A DNA stretch of 64,000 nt from an uncultured Mediterraneibacter sp. (GCA_934309345.1 CAKRDD010000008.1:1-64000); one strand, 5' to 3'; shown: positions 16,746 to 25,969, counted from the stretch's first letter. Notes: generated by a model from the letters alone, not told the origin. Translations and numbers: made by a program.

Positions 16746-17567
16746 TTATGGAACAATTCTCCTAAATACCGGTTTCCGCCCCTTAAATTCTGCATAATAA
16801 CTAAAACCGCAGCCTGTAAGTATCTCTCCCGCCTGTTCATAGTCAAAAGCTACATGTTCCGGTCTGTGTGCATCTGCTCCTATTGTGACAATTTCACCAC
16901 CAAGCTCCTTATATCTTCTGATAACATCCGGATGTGGATTTGGAAATCCAAGTCCATATTTCATTCCTGCCATGTTCATCTCAAGTCCTTTACCATGACT
17001 GATCAGATGTTTTAGTATCTCATCGATCTCTTCTGCATATTTTCTGTAAGAATATGCTTCTGCCTGATGTATGCCATAACGGACAACATAATCCAGATGC
17101 CCCAGACTGTCGAAGGAATCTATTTTTTTCAGATTTTCAATTGTCACCTGAAATGCCTCACGATAAGCCTCTTCATCACTCCGACCTTCGAAAAATCCGC
17201 GATAGTACGGATCCTGTCCATGGATAAGATGTACTGAACCGATCACAAAATCAAACGGATATTTTTCTGTCAGTTCTTTATAATATTCTCCCAGATGTGG
17301 CTGAAGTCCGATTTCTACACCGATCCGGACTTCCAGTTTCTTCTGATATTCTGTTTTTAATTGCGTCAGTCTCCTGAAATATTCATCCAGGTCAAACATA
17401 AATGCACCCGCCGAAAAATCCGGTGTTTCCGGAAAATCTTTATCAAGATGATCCGTGATGCAGACTGCCTGCATTCCTTTATTCACTGCTGCATCAAGCA
17501 TGGAATGTACAGATGCATCACTGTCTTCTGAAAATCTTGTGTGCATATGCGCATCACATGTTATCAT
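16746..17567 (-). CDS. PHP-domain histidinol-phosphatase-type phosphoesterase (HisJ/HisK family)
   Basis: A PHP-fold metal-dependent phosphatase. The metal ligands are visible as DAHMHTRFSED at the N-terminus, CITDHLD, GVEIGLQ, GSVHLIHG, DSLGHLDY and GADAHRPEHV near the end. Members of this family hydrolyse L-histidinol phosphate, but no other his gene is present in the window. Its ATG overlaps the mnmA stop by 4 nt (ATGA), so it is translationally coupled as the last gene of the isc-mnmA operon. The substrate could be different in this setting. Confidence 0.85.
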   Translation of the reverse strand: MITCDAHMHTRFSEDSDASVHSMLDAAVNKGMQAVCITDHLDKDFPETPDFSAGAFMFDLDEYFRRLTQLKTEYQKKLEVRIGVEIGLQPHLGEYYKELTEKYPFDFVIGSVHLIHGQDPYYRGFFEGRSDEEAYREAFQVTIENLKKIDSFDSLGHLDYVVRYGIHQAEAYSYRKYAEEIDEILKHLISHGKGLEMNMAGMKYGLGFPNPHPDVIRRYKELGGEIVTIGADAHRPEHVAFDYEQAGEILTGCGFSYYAEFKGRKPVFRRIVP

Positions 17568-18640
17568 AATATTGTGCCGCCTCCTAATACATACTCACCA
17601 TCATAGAGAACAACTGCCTGTCCCGGTGTCACTGCACGGATTGGTTCATCAAATGTACAGGTGATCTCATCTTCCCCTGTCTTTTCCACTGTGCACCAGG
17701 CTCCTTTATGGTTGTAACGGATCTTTGCAAACACCCGGACAGGTTCTGTGATATCTTCTACGCTCATGAAATTCAATTCATTTGCACGCAGTGTATGCGT
17801 TAAAGATTCTTCGTATGTTCCAATTACAACTTCATCTGTCTCCGGACGAATCTCAAGTACAAATGCCGGATATCCCAGCGCAAGACCAAGCCCTTTACGC
17901 TGCCCTACCGTATAATGAATAATTCCTTTGTGTTTTCCGAGGATCTTTCCGTCCGGTGTCACAAAATTCCCTTGATGGATCGGAGCATCTGCATTTTCTT
18001 CAATAAAGGTTGCATAATCTCCATCCGGAACAAAACAGATGTCCTGACTGTCCGGCTTGTTAGCAACCTGCAGTCCGATTTCTTCTGCCATCTCACGGAT
18101 CTTGTCCTTTGAATAATTTCCAACCGGCATCAGTGTATGTGCCAGCTGCTCCTGTGTCAGGTTATAAAGTGCATAAGTCTGATCTTTCGCAAGCGTCGCA
18201 GATCTTCTGATCGCATATCTTCCATTTGGAAGTTTATCGATTCTTGCATAATGTCCGGTAGCGATAAAGTCTGCTCCGATAGAAAGGCTTCTCTGCAGAA
18301 GTGCTTCCCATTTCACATAACGGTTACAGGCAATGCATGGATTCGGGGTCCTTCCGTTCAGGTATTCTTTTGTAAAGTAATCAATTACATTTTTCTGAAA
18401 TTCCTGCTTGAAATTCATCACATAATACGGAATACCAATAGACGATGCAACACGTCTTGCATCGTCTACCGCACTGAGCCCACAACAGCCGCCGTTTTCT
18501 TCTTGAACTTCATTTTCCTCGTCCTGCCAGATCTGCATTGTCACACCGATCACATCATAGCCTTGTTCTTTCAAAAGCCAGGCTGCCACGGAGGAGTCTA
18601 CTCCCCCGGACATTCCAACAACAACTTTGCCTTTGCTCAT
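17564..18640 (-). CDS. mnmA: tRNA-specific 2-thiouridylase
   Basis: Introduces sulfur at U34 of tRNAs for Glu, Gln and Lys, using persulfide sulfur relayed from a cysteine desulfurase. The PP-loop ATPase motif GMSGGVDSSVAAW is near residue 10; the catalytic cysteines lie in NPCIACNRYVKW and SQDICFVPDG. Length 358 is normal. The ATG overlaps the iscU stop by one base, tying it to the desulfurase genes upstream. That supports IscS as the direct sulfur donor. Confidence 0.96.
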   Translation of the reverse strand: MSKGKVVVGMSGGVDSSVAAWLLKEQGYDVIGVTMQIWQDEENEVQEENGGCCGLSAVDDARRVASSIGIPYYVMNFKQEFQKNVIDYFTKEYLNGRTPNPCIACNRYVKWEALLQRSLSIGADFIATGHYARIDKLPNGRYAIRRSATLAKDQTYALYNLTQEQLAHTLMPVGNYSKDKIREMAEEIGLQVANKPDSQDICFVPDGDYATFIEENADAPIHQGNFVTPDGKILGKHKGIIHYTVGQRKGLGLALGYPAFVLEIRPETDEVVIGTYEESLTHTLRANELNFMSVEDITEPVRVFAKIRYNHKGAWCTVEKTGEDEITCTFDEPIRAVTPGQAVVLYDGEYVLGGGTIL

Positions 18641-19083
18641 TAATATTCCTCTTCCTCTGCTTCTTCGCCTTCATGAATGTCTGACTTCGGTTTCTTAAGT
18701 CCTTCAATCTTAATATCATGCTTCTCTGCATAATCCCAGAGCGCTGCATGAATTGCTTCCTCTGCAAGGAGTGAACAGTGAACCTTTACCGGCGGAAGTC
18801 CGTCAAGAGCTTCCATAACTGCTTTATTTGTTACTTCCATTGCTTCCTGGATACTCTTTCCTTTTACCATCTCTGTTGCCATACTGGATGTTGCAACAGC
18901 TGCTCCACATCCGAATGTCTTGAACTTCACATCACGGATGATCTGATTCTCATCAATGTCAAGATAGATTCTCATGATATCTCCACATTTTGCATTTCCT
19001 ACTGTTCCAACACCGCTTGCGTTCTCGATTTCTCCTACATTTCTTGGATGCTGAAAATGATCCATTACCTTTTCTGTATACAT
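18640..19083 (-). CDS. iscU: Iron-sulfur cluster scaffold, IscU/NifU N-terminal type
   Basis: The scaffold for [Fe-S] assembly. Three cluster-ligand cysteines are in NAKCGDIMRIY, KFKTFGCGAAVATSS and VKVHCSLLAEEA. The C-terminal NifU extension is missing and replaced by a short acidic tail (EGEEAEEEEY), as in many clostridial NifU-like proteins of about 145 residues. It lies 73 nt after iscS and overlaps mnmA by one base. Confidence 0.93.
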   Translation of the reverse strand: MYTEKVMDHFQHPRNVGEIENASGVGTVGNAKCGDIMRIYLDIDENQIIRDVKFKTFGCGAAVATSSMATEMVKGKSIQEAMEVTNKAVMEALDGLPPVKVHCSLLAEEAIHAALWDYAEKHDIKIEGLKKPKSDIHEGEEAEEEEY

Positions 19084-19156
19084 AATGTAATTCCTCCATT
19101 TAATATATCTTTTTATCCAAAAATCATTCTGTATTTTTCTTTTAAATCATTCTGAC

Positions 19157-20347
19157 TTATGCATTCTTCTGCTGTTTTTTCATAAAATCTTCGTAGAGCG
19201 GAGACATACTGCGCAGATGCGCAACAATCTCTTTCAACTGGTCAATTGTATAATCGATATCTTCTTTTGTTGTATCAGCACCAAGTGACATACGAAGTGA
19301 ACCGTGTGCAATCTCATGCGGCAATCCAATTGCCAGAAGAACATGGGATGGATCCAGAGAACCTGATGTACAGGCTGAACCACTGGATGCACAGATTCCC
19401 TTCATGTCCAGCATGATCAGAAGGGATTCGCCTTCTACAAACTGAAAACTGAAGTTAATATTGTTTGGAACACGTTTCACGCGGTCTCCATTCAGTCTGC
19501 AATACGGGATTTCTTTTTCAATTCTTGCAATCGCATAATCACGAAGCTCTGTCTCATGTTTTATTCTCTGATCCATGGAAGCCATCGCAAGTTCTACCGC
19601 TTTTCCATATCCTACAATACCCGGAACATTCTCTGTACCTGCGCGACGTTTTCTCTCCTGGGCTCCGCCGTGAACGAATGAACGGATCTTCACTCCTTTT
19701 CTGATATAAAGGAATCCGATTCCTTTTGGTCCGTTCAGTTTATGTCCGCTGGAACTGAGCATATCAATATTCATCTCATCTACATTGATCGGTACCTGGC
19801 CAAATGCCTGAACAGCATCTGTATGGAAAAGCACGCCATGTTTATGTGCAATCTCTCCGATTTCTTTGATTGGCTGGATGCTTCCGATCTCATTGTTTGC
19901 AAACATTACGCTGACCAGAATTGTATCCGGACGGATTGCTGCTTCAACAGCTTCCGGACTGACAATACCATTCTCATCTACATCCAGATAAGTTACTTCA
20001 TAGCCTCTCTTCTGGAGATATTCTCCTGTATGAAGGATTGCATGATGTTCAATCTTTGTTGTAATGATATGTTTTCCCTTTGATTCATAAGCTTCAGCTG
20101 TAGCTTTCAGTGCCCAGTTATCTGATTCAGAGCCACCTGCTGTGAAATAAATCTCCTCTGTCTTCGCACCAAGTGCTTTTGCTATGATCTCTCTCTGTTT
20201 TGTGATCACTTCTTTATTCGCAGCCGCAAAACCATAGACACTGGATGGGTTACCAAAATGCTCTGTAAAATATGGGAGCATCGCATCTACAACTTCCGGT
20301 GCTGTCTTTGTTGTTGCTGCATTATCAAGATAAATTAATTTTCCCAT
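19157..20347 (-). CDS. iscS: Cysteine desulfurase (IscS/NifS type)
   Basis: A PLP enzyme converting cysteine to alanine and a persulfide. It begins LIYLDNAATTKTAPEV, has the PLP lysine in SSGHKLNGPKGIGFLY and the mobile-loop catalytic cysteine in ASSGSACTSGSLDPSHVL, which is the group I (IscS/NifS) form. Length 396. It is placed between an Rrf2 regulator and iscU, and delivers sulfur to cluster assembly and probably to MnmA. CACAA-TTAT-TTGTG in the 75-nt gap upstream (20395-20409) could form a small hairpin. Confidence 0.96.
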   Translation of the reverse strand: MGKLIYLDNAATTKTAPEVVDAMLPYFTEHFGNPSSVYGFAAANKEVITKQREIIAKALGAKTEEIYFTAGGSESDNWALKATAEAYESKGKHIITTKIEHHAILHTGEYLQKRGYEVTYLDVDENGIVSPEAVEAAIRPDTILVSVMFANNEIGSIQPIKEIGEIAHKHGVLFHTDAVQAFGQVPINVDEMNIDMLSSSGHKLNGPKGIGFLYIRKGVKIRSFVHGGAQERKRRAGTENVPGIVGYGKAVELAMASMDQRIKHETELRDYAIARIEKEIPYCRLNGDRVKRVPNNINFSFQFVEGESLLIMLDMKGICASSGSACTSGSLDPSHVLLAIGLPHEIAHGSLRMSLGADTTKEDIDYTIDQLKEIVAHLRSMSPLYEDFMKKQQKNA

Positions 20348-20422
20348 TATCTGTTACCTCACTTTTATTTTATCTGCTTTGTTTTCTTACCGTTCACAAA
20401 TAATTGTGGACGATGATCCTTT

Positions 20423-20884
20423 TCAGTTTTTACACTTTGTATAATCCAGATGATTGTCCGCATGTCCAAGACATTTACTTTCTGTCACCAGCTGATTCAG
20501 CCAGATCTCATCTACCGTCCGGTTAATACTATCATTAATTCGTTTCCACACATACTTTGTCACACAGCTGTCCGCACCTTTGCATTCTCCTTCCGGATCA
20601 AGTCCAGCGCATTCTACCGGCTCAAGATTTCCTTCCAGTGCACGAAGCACATCTCCTACAGAAATATCTTTTGCCTCCTTCGCTAAGACATATCCACCGT
20701 TTGCACCTCGGATACTCTTGACAAGTCCTGCTTTCTTCAGCTTTGACATCAATTGTTCCAGATATCGTTCTGAAATATCCTGACGTCTTGCAATGCTTGT
20801 GATGGAAACTGGAGAATCTTCACTATATTGGGCCAGATCGATCAAGGCACGCAATCCATATTTCCCCTTTGTTGACAGTTTCAC
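20423..20884 (-). CDS. Rrf2-family [Fe-S] regulator, IscR-like
   Basis: A small winged-helix repressor beginning MKLSTKGKYGLRALIDLA with the Rrf2 signature SIARRQDISERYLEQLMSKL and the wing RGANGGYVLA. Three cysteines near residues 92-106 (VECAG, GECKG, DSCVTKY) match the [2Fe-2S] ligands of IscR-type proteins. It is the first gene of the isc-mnmA operon and has a palindromic operator in its own leader, implying autoregulation by cluster status. CymR-type proteins are a weaker alternative because they lack these cysteines. Confidence 0.9.
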   Translation of the reverse strand: MKLSTKGKYGLRALIDLAQYSEDSPVSITSIARRQDISERYLEQLMSKLKKAGLVKSIRGANGGYVLAKEAKDISVGDVLRALEGNLEPVECAGLDPEGECKGADSCVTKYVWKRINDSINRTVDEIWLNQLVTESKCLGHADNHLDYTKCKN

Positions 20885-20906
20885 ATCTTCACCTTCTTTT
20901 TCTTTT

Positions 20907-20923
20907 CCTAGTATTATACTAGG
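20907..20923. promoter_or_regulatory. Rrf2/IscR-type operator
   Basis: CCTAGTAT-T-ATACTAGG is a perfect 17-bp palindrome between the isc promoter and the regulator start codon. It contains a TATAAT on the minus strand, so it could overlap an alternative -10 box, or sit at about +6 to +22 of the promoter at 20936. Either place would block transcription when bound. Confidence 0.7.
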
Positions 20924-20935
20924 GTTTCCTTTTGT

Positions 20936-20964
20936 AGGATATCACCAGTCTTACGTTCTGTCAA
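20936..20964 (-). promoter_or_regulatory. Promoter of the isc-mnmA operon
   Basis: TTGACA (20959-20964), 17 nt, TATCCT (20936-20941) on the minus strand. Confidence 0.65.
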
Positions 20965-21007
20965 GGATGTTTCTTGAATATGTTGTTTAAAAATAAGTTC
21001 ATTTTTG

Positions 21008-21040
21008 GTTACTGTTCGCACTGCGTGCGGCCAGCAATCA
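21008..21040. repeat. Partial copy of the GTTACTGTTC element
   Basis: GTTACTGTTCGCACTGCGTGCGGCCAGCAATC matches the left end of the element at 42165 in about 25 of 32 positions. Only this end is present; no right inverted repeat follows. It lies in the leader of the SpoVB-like gene, ending about 20 nt before its ATG. Confidence 0.55.
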
Positions 21041-21058
21041 TTTTGACATGAGGGTATT

Positions 21059-22408
21059 ATGTTTAGAAAAAAACATTCTTTGATTAAAGGAACACTGATT
21101 CTCACATCTGCCGGTCTTGCAAGCCGCGTTCTCGGATTCTTTTTCCGTATTTTCTTAAGCCATACTTTTGGAGAAGAACAGGTTGGACTGTATCAGTTAA
21201 TTTTCCCTTTCTATGCACTCTGTCTGTCTTTGAGTACTTCAGGTCTTGAAACTGCCATTTCCAGGAGTGTCTCCCGCTTTCGCTCCCTTGGACGGACGCA
21301 GGACGGAAAGTTGATTTTCCAGACAGGTCTGATTCTTTCTGTTCTGATTTCTCTGCTCTGTACCTTTCTGGTACAGAAAAATTCCGTTTTTCTTGCAAAC
21401 CGTTTCCTTGGAGACCCACGATGTGCAACACTATTATATCTGATCGTTCTTGCACTTCCGGCAGCTTCTGTCCATAGTTGTATCTGTGGTTATTATTATG
21501 GTCTGCAAAACACCTCTGTTCCGGCCATTTCACAATTAATCGAACAATCCCTTCGGATTTCTTCCGTTTTCATTTTATACTTCATTTTTGTACGAAAGGG
21601 AATTCGCCCTGAGATCCGGCTGGCTGTATCAGGTATCATTTTCGGAGAACTCGCAGCGGCAGGCTACTCGCTTTTTTCTCTGAAGAAGAGAAATTTTGAT
21701 ACCGGTTCTCCATATATTCTTTCTATTTCAAAATCTTGTTCTGAATTGCTGCGTCTCTCTGTTCCATTGACAGTTAATCGCACAGCAATTACATTCTTAC
21801 AGGGAATCGAAGCAGCCTCAATCCCTGTCTGCCTTGAGCTTGCATCTCACAATGCTTCTGAAGCTCTCAGTATTTATGGAGTACTGACCGGGATGGCACT
21901 ACCATGTATCCTTTTCCCTTGTGCACTTACAAACTCAATCAGCCTGCTTTTAATTCCGGCGGTCGCACAAAAGCAGGCTGAAAACTCTTCAAAAGAGACA
22001 CTTCTCCTTATAAAAAAGGCTGCCGGAGGGTGCTTCTCCCTTGGTCTTCTGTGTTCTGTCTTCTTTCTTCTTACTGGATCTTTTCTCGGAAATTTCCTGT
22101 TTCACAGTACTTTAGCCGGTAATTTCATCGTAACGCTTGCCTGGATCTGTCCTTTTTTGTACACAAGTTCTGCTCTTCTCAGTGCGATCAATGGACTGGG
22201 GCTTACGACCCTGACGCTGATGATCAATCTTCTTGGATTATCTATCCGTATTCTTAGTGTATATTTCGGAATCCCACACTACGGAATCACAGGATACCTT
22301 TGGGGGCTTTTCATCAGTCAATTAGCTGTCTGCCTTGTCGCATCACTCACACTTTCCCGCGAAATCAAAAAAGAATATTTACAATCTGTTGAATCAGCCA
22401 CGGATTAA
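21059..22408 (+). CDS. SpoVB-like polysaccharide flippase (MOP superfamily)
   Basis: An integral membrane protein of 449 residues with about 12-14 hydrophobic segments. The N-terminal SAGLASRVLGFFFRIFLSHTFGEEQVGLYQL pattern and the repeated TSGLETAISRSVSR segment are typical of SpoVB/MurJ-like flippases that move lipid-linked sugars during cell-wall or spore-cortex synthesis. Start ATG follows GAGGGT by a short spacer. It is divergent from the isc operon and converges on spoIIM, overlapping its 3' end by 44 nt. The neighbouring sporulation gene supports a sporulation role but other lipid-linked substrates are possible. Confidence 0.85.
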   Translation: MFRKKHSLIKGTLILTSAGLASRVLGFFFRIFLSHTFGEEQVGLYQLIFPFYALCLSLSTSGLETAISRSVSRFRSLGRTQDGKLIFQTGLILSVLISLLCTFLVQKNSVFLANRFLGDPRCATLLYLIVLALPAASVHSCICGYYYGLQNTSVPAISQLIEQSLRISSVFILYFIFVRKGIRPEIRLAVSGIIFGELAAAGYSLFSLKKRNFDTGSPYILSISKSCSELLRLSVPLTVNRTAITFLQGIEAASIPVCLELASHNASEALSIYGVLTGMALPCILFPCALTNSISLLLIPAVAQKQAENSSKETLLLIKKAAGGCFSLGLLCSVFFLLTGSFLGNFLFHSTLAGNFIVTLAWICPFLYTSSALLSAINGLGLTTLTLMINLLGLSIRILSVYFGIPHYGITGYLWGLFISQLAVCLVASLTLSREIKKEYLQSVESATD

Positions 22409-22907
22409 GACAGGATTCTGAAAAAATCCCAACTAAAAACAAACTGCATACAAAGAACGTTTTTTGTCTGTTCCACTGATTCTGCGGGTAATTCCAACAA
22501 AAGCGCAAAAGCGCAAGAACTGCCGGAACATAAAAAAGGAACTGTGGAAATAGTCCTGCCACACAAAGAATACTTCCCTTCATTCCTAATTCCGCTACTG
22601 CCTCTGACAGTAAAATTCCTCCTGACATTCCAGTCCACAGAAGAAAAAACGCTGCCGCAATTTTCCTGATCCGGATTCCCATCATCAAAAACAGAATCAG
22701 GCAAAAGATTCCCCGCACCTGTATCAAATACCAAATGTACTGTTGAAAAGAGATCGTCTCATTCTTTAATCTCATAAGATAAACTTCTGTAAAAGTTCCG
22801 ATCAGACTCAGTTGTTCTCCCCATATATAATTGACGACCAAGATTCCCGTCAAAAAGCCTGTAAAAAACAGAGCCAGAAAGTAATGTCCTGTACGAAATG
22901 CTCTCAC
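22365..22907 (-). CDS. spoIIM: Stage II sporulation protein M
   Basis: A polytopic membrane protein of the SpoIIM (DUF95-like) family. Hydrophobic segments lie near the N-terminus (HYFLALFFTGFLTGILVVNYI) and in the centre and C-terminus, and the sequence WGEQLSLIGTF and LFPQFLFYVPA fit the family. In Bacillus SpoIIM joins SpoIID and SpoIIP in the engulfment complex. I chose the GTG at 22907 (180 residues) because GGGAGG lies 7 nt upstream; the ATG at 22973 has no ribosome site. The nearby Nudix gene is a common clostridial neighbour. Confidence 0.82.
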   Translation of the reverse strand: MRAFRTGHYFLALFFTGFLTGILVVNYIWGEQLSLIGTFTEVYLMRLKNETISFQQYIWYLIQVRGIFCLILFLMMGIRIRKIAAAFFLLWTGMSGGILLSEAVAELGMKGSILCVAGLFPQFLFYVPAVLALLRFCWNYPQNQWNRQKTFFVCSLFLVGIFSESCLNPWLIQQIVNILF

Positions 22908-23031
22908 CAGTATTCCTCCCACCCTATAAAAATGTTCTGCGGATCTATTTTTATCCTCAATCTTCCACACCATTATATGAGTGTCTGGTTTTTCTCATGC
23001 GGCAGCAATACTACTTCTTATCGGTATTCAA

Positions 23032-23571
23032 CTATTTTCCATACTTTACAGCATAAGCCATCAAAGAAGAAACCGTCTTCGCATCTTCAATCTCACCTGA
23101 AAAAATCTTCTCCTTCAATTCTTCTATTGTATAAGCACCAAGTTCAATAAATTCATCTTCATCTAAATGCTGTTTTGACGGTATCAGATCATGTGCCACA
23201 TAAACTTCAATTCGTTCGTTACAAAATGCTACTGTTGTCCGTAAGGTGATCAGCCACTCCAGATTCTCGCTGCGATACCCTGTCTCTTCCTCTAATTCAC
23301 GGGAAGCACACTCTATACCAGGTTCTCCCACTTCATCAAGCGCTCCTGCCGGAATCTCCAATGTATATCGATCCAGCGCATTCCTGTACTGTCTCACCAT
23401 CAAAATCTTCCCATCTGCTGTAACTGGAACTACCGCCGCTGCTCCTTTATGACCTATAAAATCCCACACTACGGTATGATCCCCGTCCACTTCTATCGTG
23501 TCCTGATAAAAATCAAGAATCTTTCCTTTAAATTTCAACTCTCTGTTAATTCTTTTAATCTTCTCGCCCAT
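23032..23571 (-). CDS. Nudix hydrolase, probable ADP-ribose pyrophosphatase
   Basis: Cleaves ADP-ribose or a similar nucleotide-sugar diphosphate. The Nudix box GALDEVGEPGIECASRELEE..GY is complete with REXXEE. The N-terminal strand region INRELKFKGKILDFYQDTI and VRQYRNALDRYTLEIPAG match the NudF/ADPRase group. Length 179. It sits between RNase Y and spoIIM on the same strand. Confidence 0.93.
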   Translation of the reverse strand: MGEKIKRINRELKFKGKILDFYQDTIEVDGDHTVVWDFIGHKGAAAVVPVTADGKILMVRQYRNALDRYTLEIPAGALDEVGEPGIECASRELEEETGYRSENLEWLITLRTTVAFCNERIEVYVAHDLIPSKQHLDEDEFIELGAYTIEELKEKIFSGEIEDAKTVSSLMAYAVKYGK

Positions 23572-23660
23572 CTTGTTCTCCCTTCTTTTACCTTACATTA
23601 CAGTATGCATTCTATAGCAAAGCCTTTTACCCCTACCGGTAATCGCTTTCTCAGTAAACT

Positions 23661-23686
23661 AAAAGCCCCTGTCTTTCGACAAGGGC
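23661..23686 (-). terminator. RNase Y gene terminator
   Basis: A 9-bp stem (23665-23673/23678-23686, one G-U pair) closed by a GAAA tetraloop on the minus strand and followed by TTTTAG, placed 28 nt after the rny stop. Confidence 0.85.
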
Positions 23687-23713
23687 CAACTTTCATCTTC
23701 TGTTATGATTCTC

Positions 23714-25273
23714 TTATTTTGCGTAATCTGTTGCTCGTGACTCACGAATAACATTTACTTTGATCTGTCCAGGATATTCTAACTCAAACTCAATCTGTTT
23801 TGCAATATCCCTTGCTAAAAGCACCATATCATCGTCAGATACCTGCTCCGGAACTACCATAACACGAATCTCTCTACCTGCCTGAATGGCAAAAGACTTA
23901 TCTACACCTTTAAACTGGTTGGTAATATCTTCTAACTGTTTCAATCTGTTTGTATATGTCTCGATGGTTTCTCTTCTTGCTCCCGGTCTTGCAGCTGAAA
24001 TTGTATCCGCTGCCTGAACAACACAAGCAATCAGACTCTGTGGCTCCACATCTCCATGATGTGCCTCCACAGCATTAATAATTGTTGGTGATTCTTTGTA
24101 CTTTCTACAAAGATCTGAACCAATCTGAATATGTGATCCTTCTACGTCATGATCAATTGATTTACCAATATCATGAAGAAGTCCTGCACGTTTTGCAAGT
24201 CTGACATCCAGTCCGATTTCTCCTGCAATGAGACCTGATAACTGTGCTACTTCAATTGAATGCTTCAATGCATTCTGTCCATAGCTTGTTCTGAACTTCA
24301 TACGTCCAAGAAGACGGATCAACTCCGGATGAATTCCTGTAACTCCAACATCAAGAGCTGCAGCTTCTCCTTCCTCGCGAATCATTGTATCCACTTCTTT
24401 CTGAGCTTTTTCAACCATCTCCTCAATTCTTGCCGGATGAATACGTCCATCCACGATCAGACGCTCAAGTGCAATTCTTGCAACTTCTCGGCGGATTGGG
24501 TCGAATCCTGATAATACAACCGCTTCCGGAGTATCATCAATGATCAGTTCCACACCGGTTAATGTTTCCAGTGTTCTGATATTTCTTCCTTCTCTACCGA
24601 TAATTCTTCCTTTCATCTCATCACTTGGAAGCTGAACCACAGAAATTGTAGTCTCTGCAACATGATCTGCTGCACATCTCTGAATTGCATTCACAACATA
24701 CTCTTTTGCTTTCTTGTCAGCCTCTTCCTTTGCCTGAGTTTCCAGTTCTCTGACCATCTTGGCTGTGTCATGCTTGACATCATCTTCAACAGTTTTTAAC
24801 AGATATTCTTTTGCCTGTTCGGAGGTAAGTCCTGAGATTCGTTCCAGTTCCTGCACACGTTTCTGGCTAAGTTCTTCTACTTTGGCTTCACGCTGGCGAA
24901 GATGTTCTTCCTTCGCTGTCAGTTTGTTCTCACGATGTTCCAGTACATCTGACCGTTTGTCGACCGATTCTTCCTTCGCGAGTACACGTTTCTCATAACG
25001 CTGTAACTCCGCTCTTCTTTCTTTCGTCTCTTTCTCAAGTTCATTCTTCGTCCTGATGGACTCTTCCTTTACTTCCAAAAGAGATTCCTTCTTCGTCGTC
25101 TCTGCAGTCTTTACAGCATCATCAATGATTTCTCTTGCTTTTGCTTCTGCATTCCCAATCTTGCTTTCCGCATTCTTTCTCAGATTGGAAACTGTAACAA
25201 AGTGAGTAATGATTCCGACTATCAACGCGAGGGCCACGGCAACGCCTATAAATAAACCTAGACTTATCTGCAC
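23714..25273 (-). CDS. rny: Ribonuclease Y
   Basis: The membrane-anchored endoribonuclease that starts bulk mRNA decay in many Firmicutes. The 519 residues show an N-terminal membrane helix (LGLFIGVAVALALIVGIITHF), a long Lys/Glu-rich coiled coil to about residue 200, a KH domain with GRIIGREGRNIRTLE, and an HD domain with the metal pair in GLLHDIGKSID. The start is GTG, with AGGAGG 7 nt upstream. Its own promoter overlaps the end of recX, which lies upstream. Confidence 0.97.
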   Translation of the reverse strand: MQISLGLFIGVAVALALIVGIITHFVTVSNLRKNAESKIGNAEAKAREIIDDAVKTAETTKKESLLEVKEESIRTKNELEKETKERRAELQRYEKRVLAKEESVDKRSDVLEHRENKLTAKEEHLRQREAKVEELSQKRVQELERISGLTSEQAKEYLLKTVEDDVKHDTAKMVRELETQAKEEADKKAKEYVVNAIQRCAADHVAETTISVVQLPSDEMKGRIIGREGRNIRTLETLTGVELIIDDTPEAVVLSGFDPIRREVARIALERLIVDGRIHPARIEEMVEKAQKEVDTMIREEGEAAALDVGVTGIHPELIRLLGRMKFRTSYGQNALKHSIEVAQLSGLIAGEIGLDVRLAKRAGLLHDIGKSIDHDVEGSHIQIGSDLCRKYKESPTIINAVEAHHGDVEPQSLIACVVQAADTISAARPGARRETIETYTNRLKQLEDITNQFKGVDKSFAIQAGREIRVMVVPEQVSDDDMVLLARDIAKQIEFELEYPGQIKVNVIRESRATDYAK

Positions 25274-25329
25274 AGGAGCACCTCCTTATTCGATTTTCAT
25301 TGTACATATTACTCAAATACAACACTTAA

Positions 25330-25358
25330 ATTTTATACTGTTTCAACAACAATGTCAA
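25330..25358 (-). promoter_or_regulatory. Sigma-A promoter of rny, overlapping recX stop
   Basis: TTGACA (25353-25358), 17 nt, TAAAAT (25330-25335). The -35 box includes the TGA stop codon of recX (25355-25357), so rny can be transcribed independently of recA-recX. Confidence 0.75.
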
Positions 25359-25969
25359 GCATTGTAATTTTTATTTTGTATCACATGACGGATTACCTCA
25401 TAACGAAATCCTTTTCGCGCAAGATATCCTAATATCTTTTGATATTCCTGCTCTTCCATTCTTTCCGGGTCAACCTTCTTTTTTCGCAGTATTCTTCGGA
25501 TTGCCTCTTCCTCAGACTCTTCACTATAGCACTGCTCAAAAGCCAGACAGATCAAATCATCAGAAACTCCCTTCTGAGACAGCAGTGCCTTGATTTCCCG
25601 TTTGCTTTTACTGTCTTTGCGGCTCATAATAAAATTTTCCGCATATCTTGCATCATTCAGATATCCAAAAGATCTCACATATTCGATTGCTCCGCTGATC
25701 GCACTCTCCGGATACAGTCCCGCCTTCAGTTTTTCTCTTAACGCAGACTCTGTACGATCCATATCCTCCAGCAAATGCATTGCTCTCTTCTTTGCGCGTT
25801 TCAACAGTACCTCATTCTGAATCTTTTCATAATCTTCCTGTGCAAGATTTTCTCCCTGCTTTATACCAAAACGCTTTAACTCACCTTTATAAAGCACAAA
25901 TGCAAATGTTCCATCCAGATATACTTTGAACTTCGTCTTTGTCTGCTCCTCTATCCCAGTAACAATCAT
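25355..25969 (-). CDS. recX: Regulatory protein RecX
   Basis: Binds RecA filaments and modulates recombination. The 204 residues show the RecX three-helix repeats: MDRTESALREKLKAG, then IEYVRSFGYLNDARYAENF, SKREIKALLSQKGVSDDLI and the C-terminal YLARKGFRYEVI. The ATG overlaps the recA stop by 4 nt (ATGA), giving translational coupling, as is usual for recA-recX pairs. Confidence 0.95.
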   Translation of the reverse strand: MIVTGIEEQTKTKFKVYLDGTFAFVLYKGELKRFGIKQGENLAQEDYEKIQNEVLLKRAKKRAMHLLEDMDRTESALREKLKAGLYPESAISGAIEYVRSFGYLNDARYAENFIMSRKDSKSKREIKALLSQKGVSDDLICLAFEQCYSEESEEEAIRRILRKKKVDPERMEEQEYQKILGYLARKGFRYEVIRHVIQNKNYNA

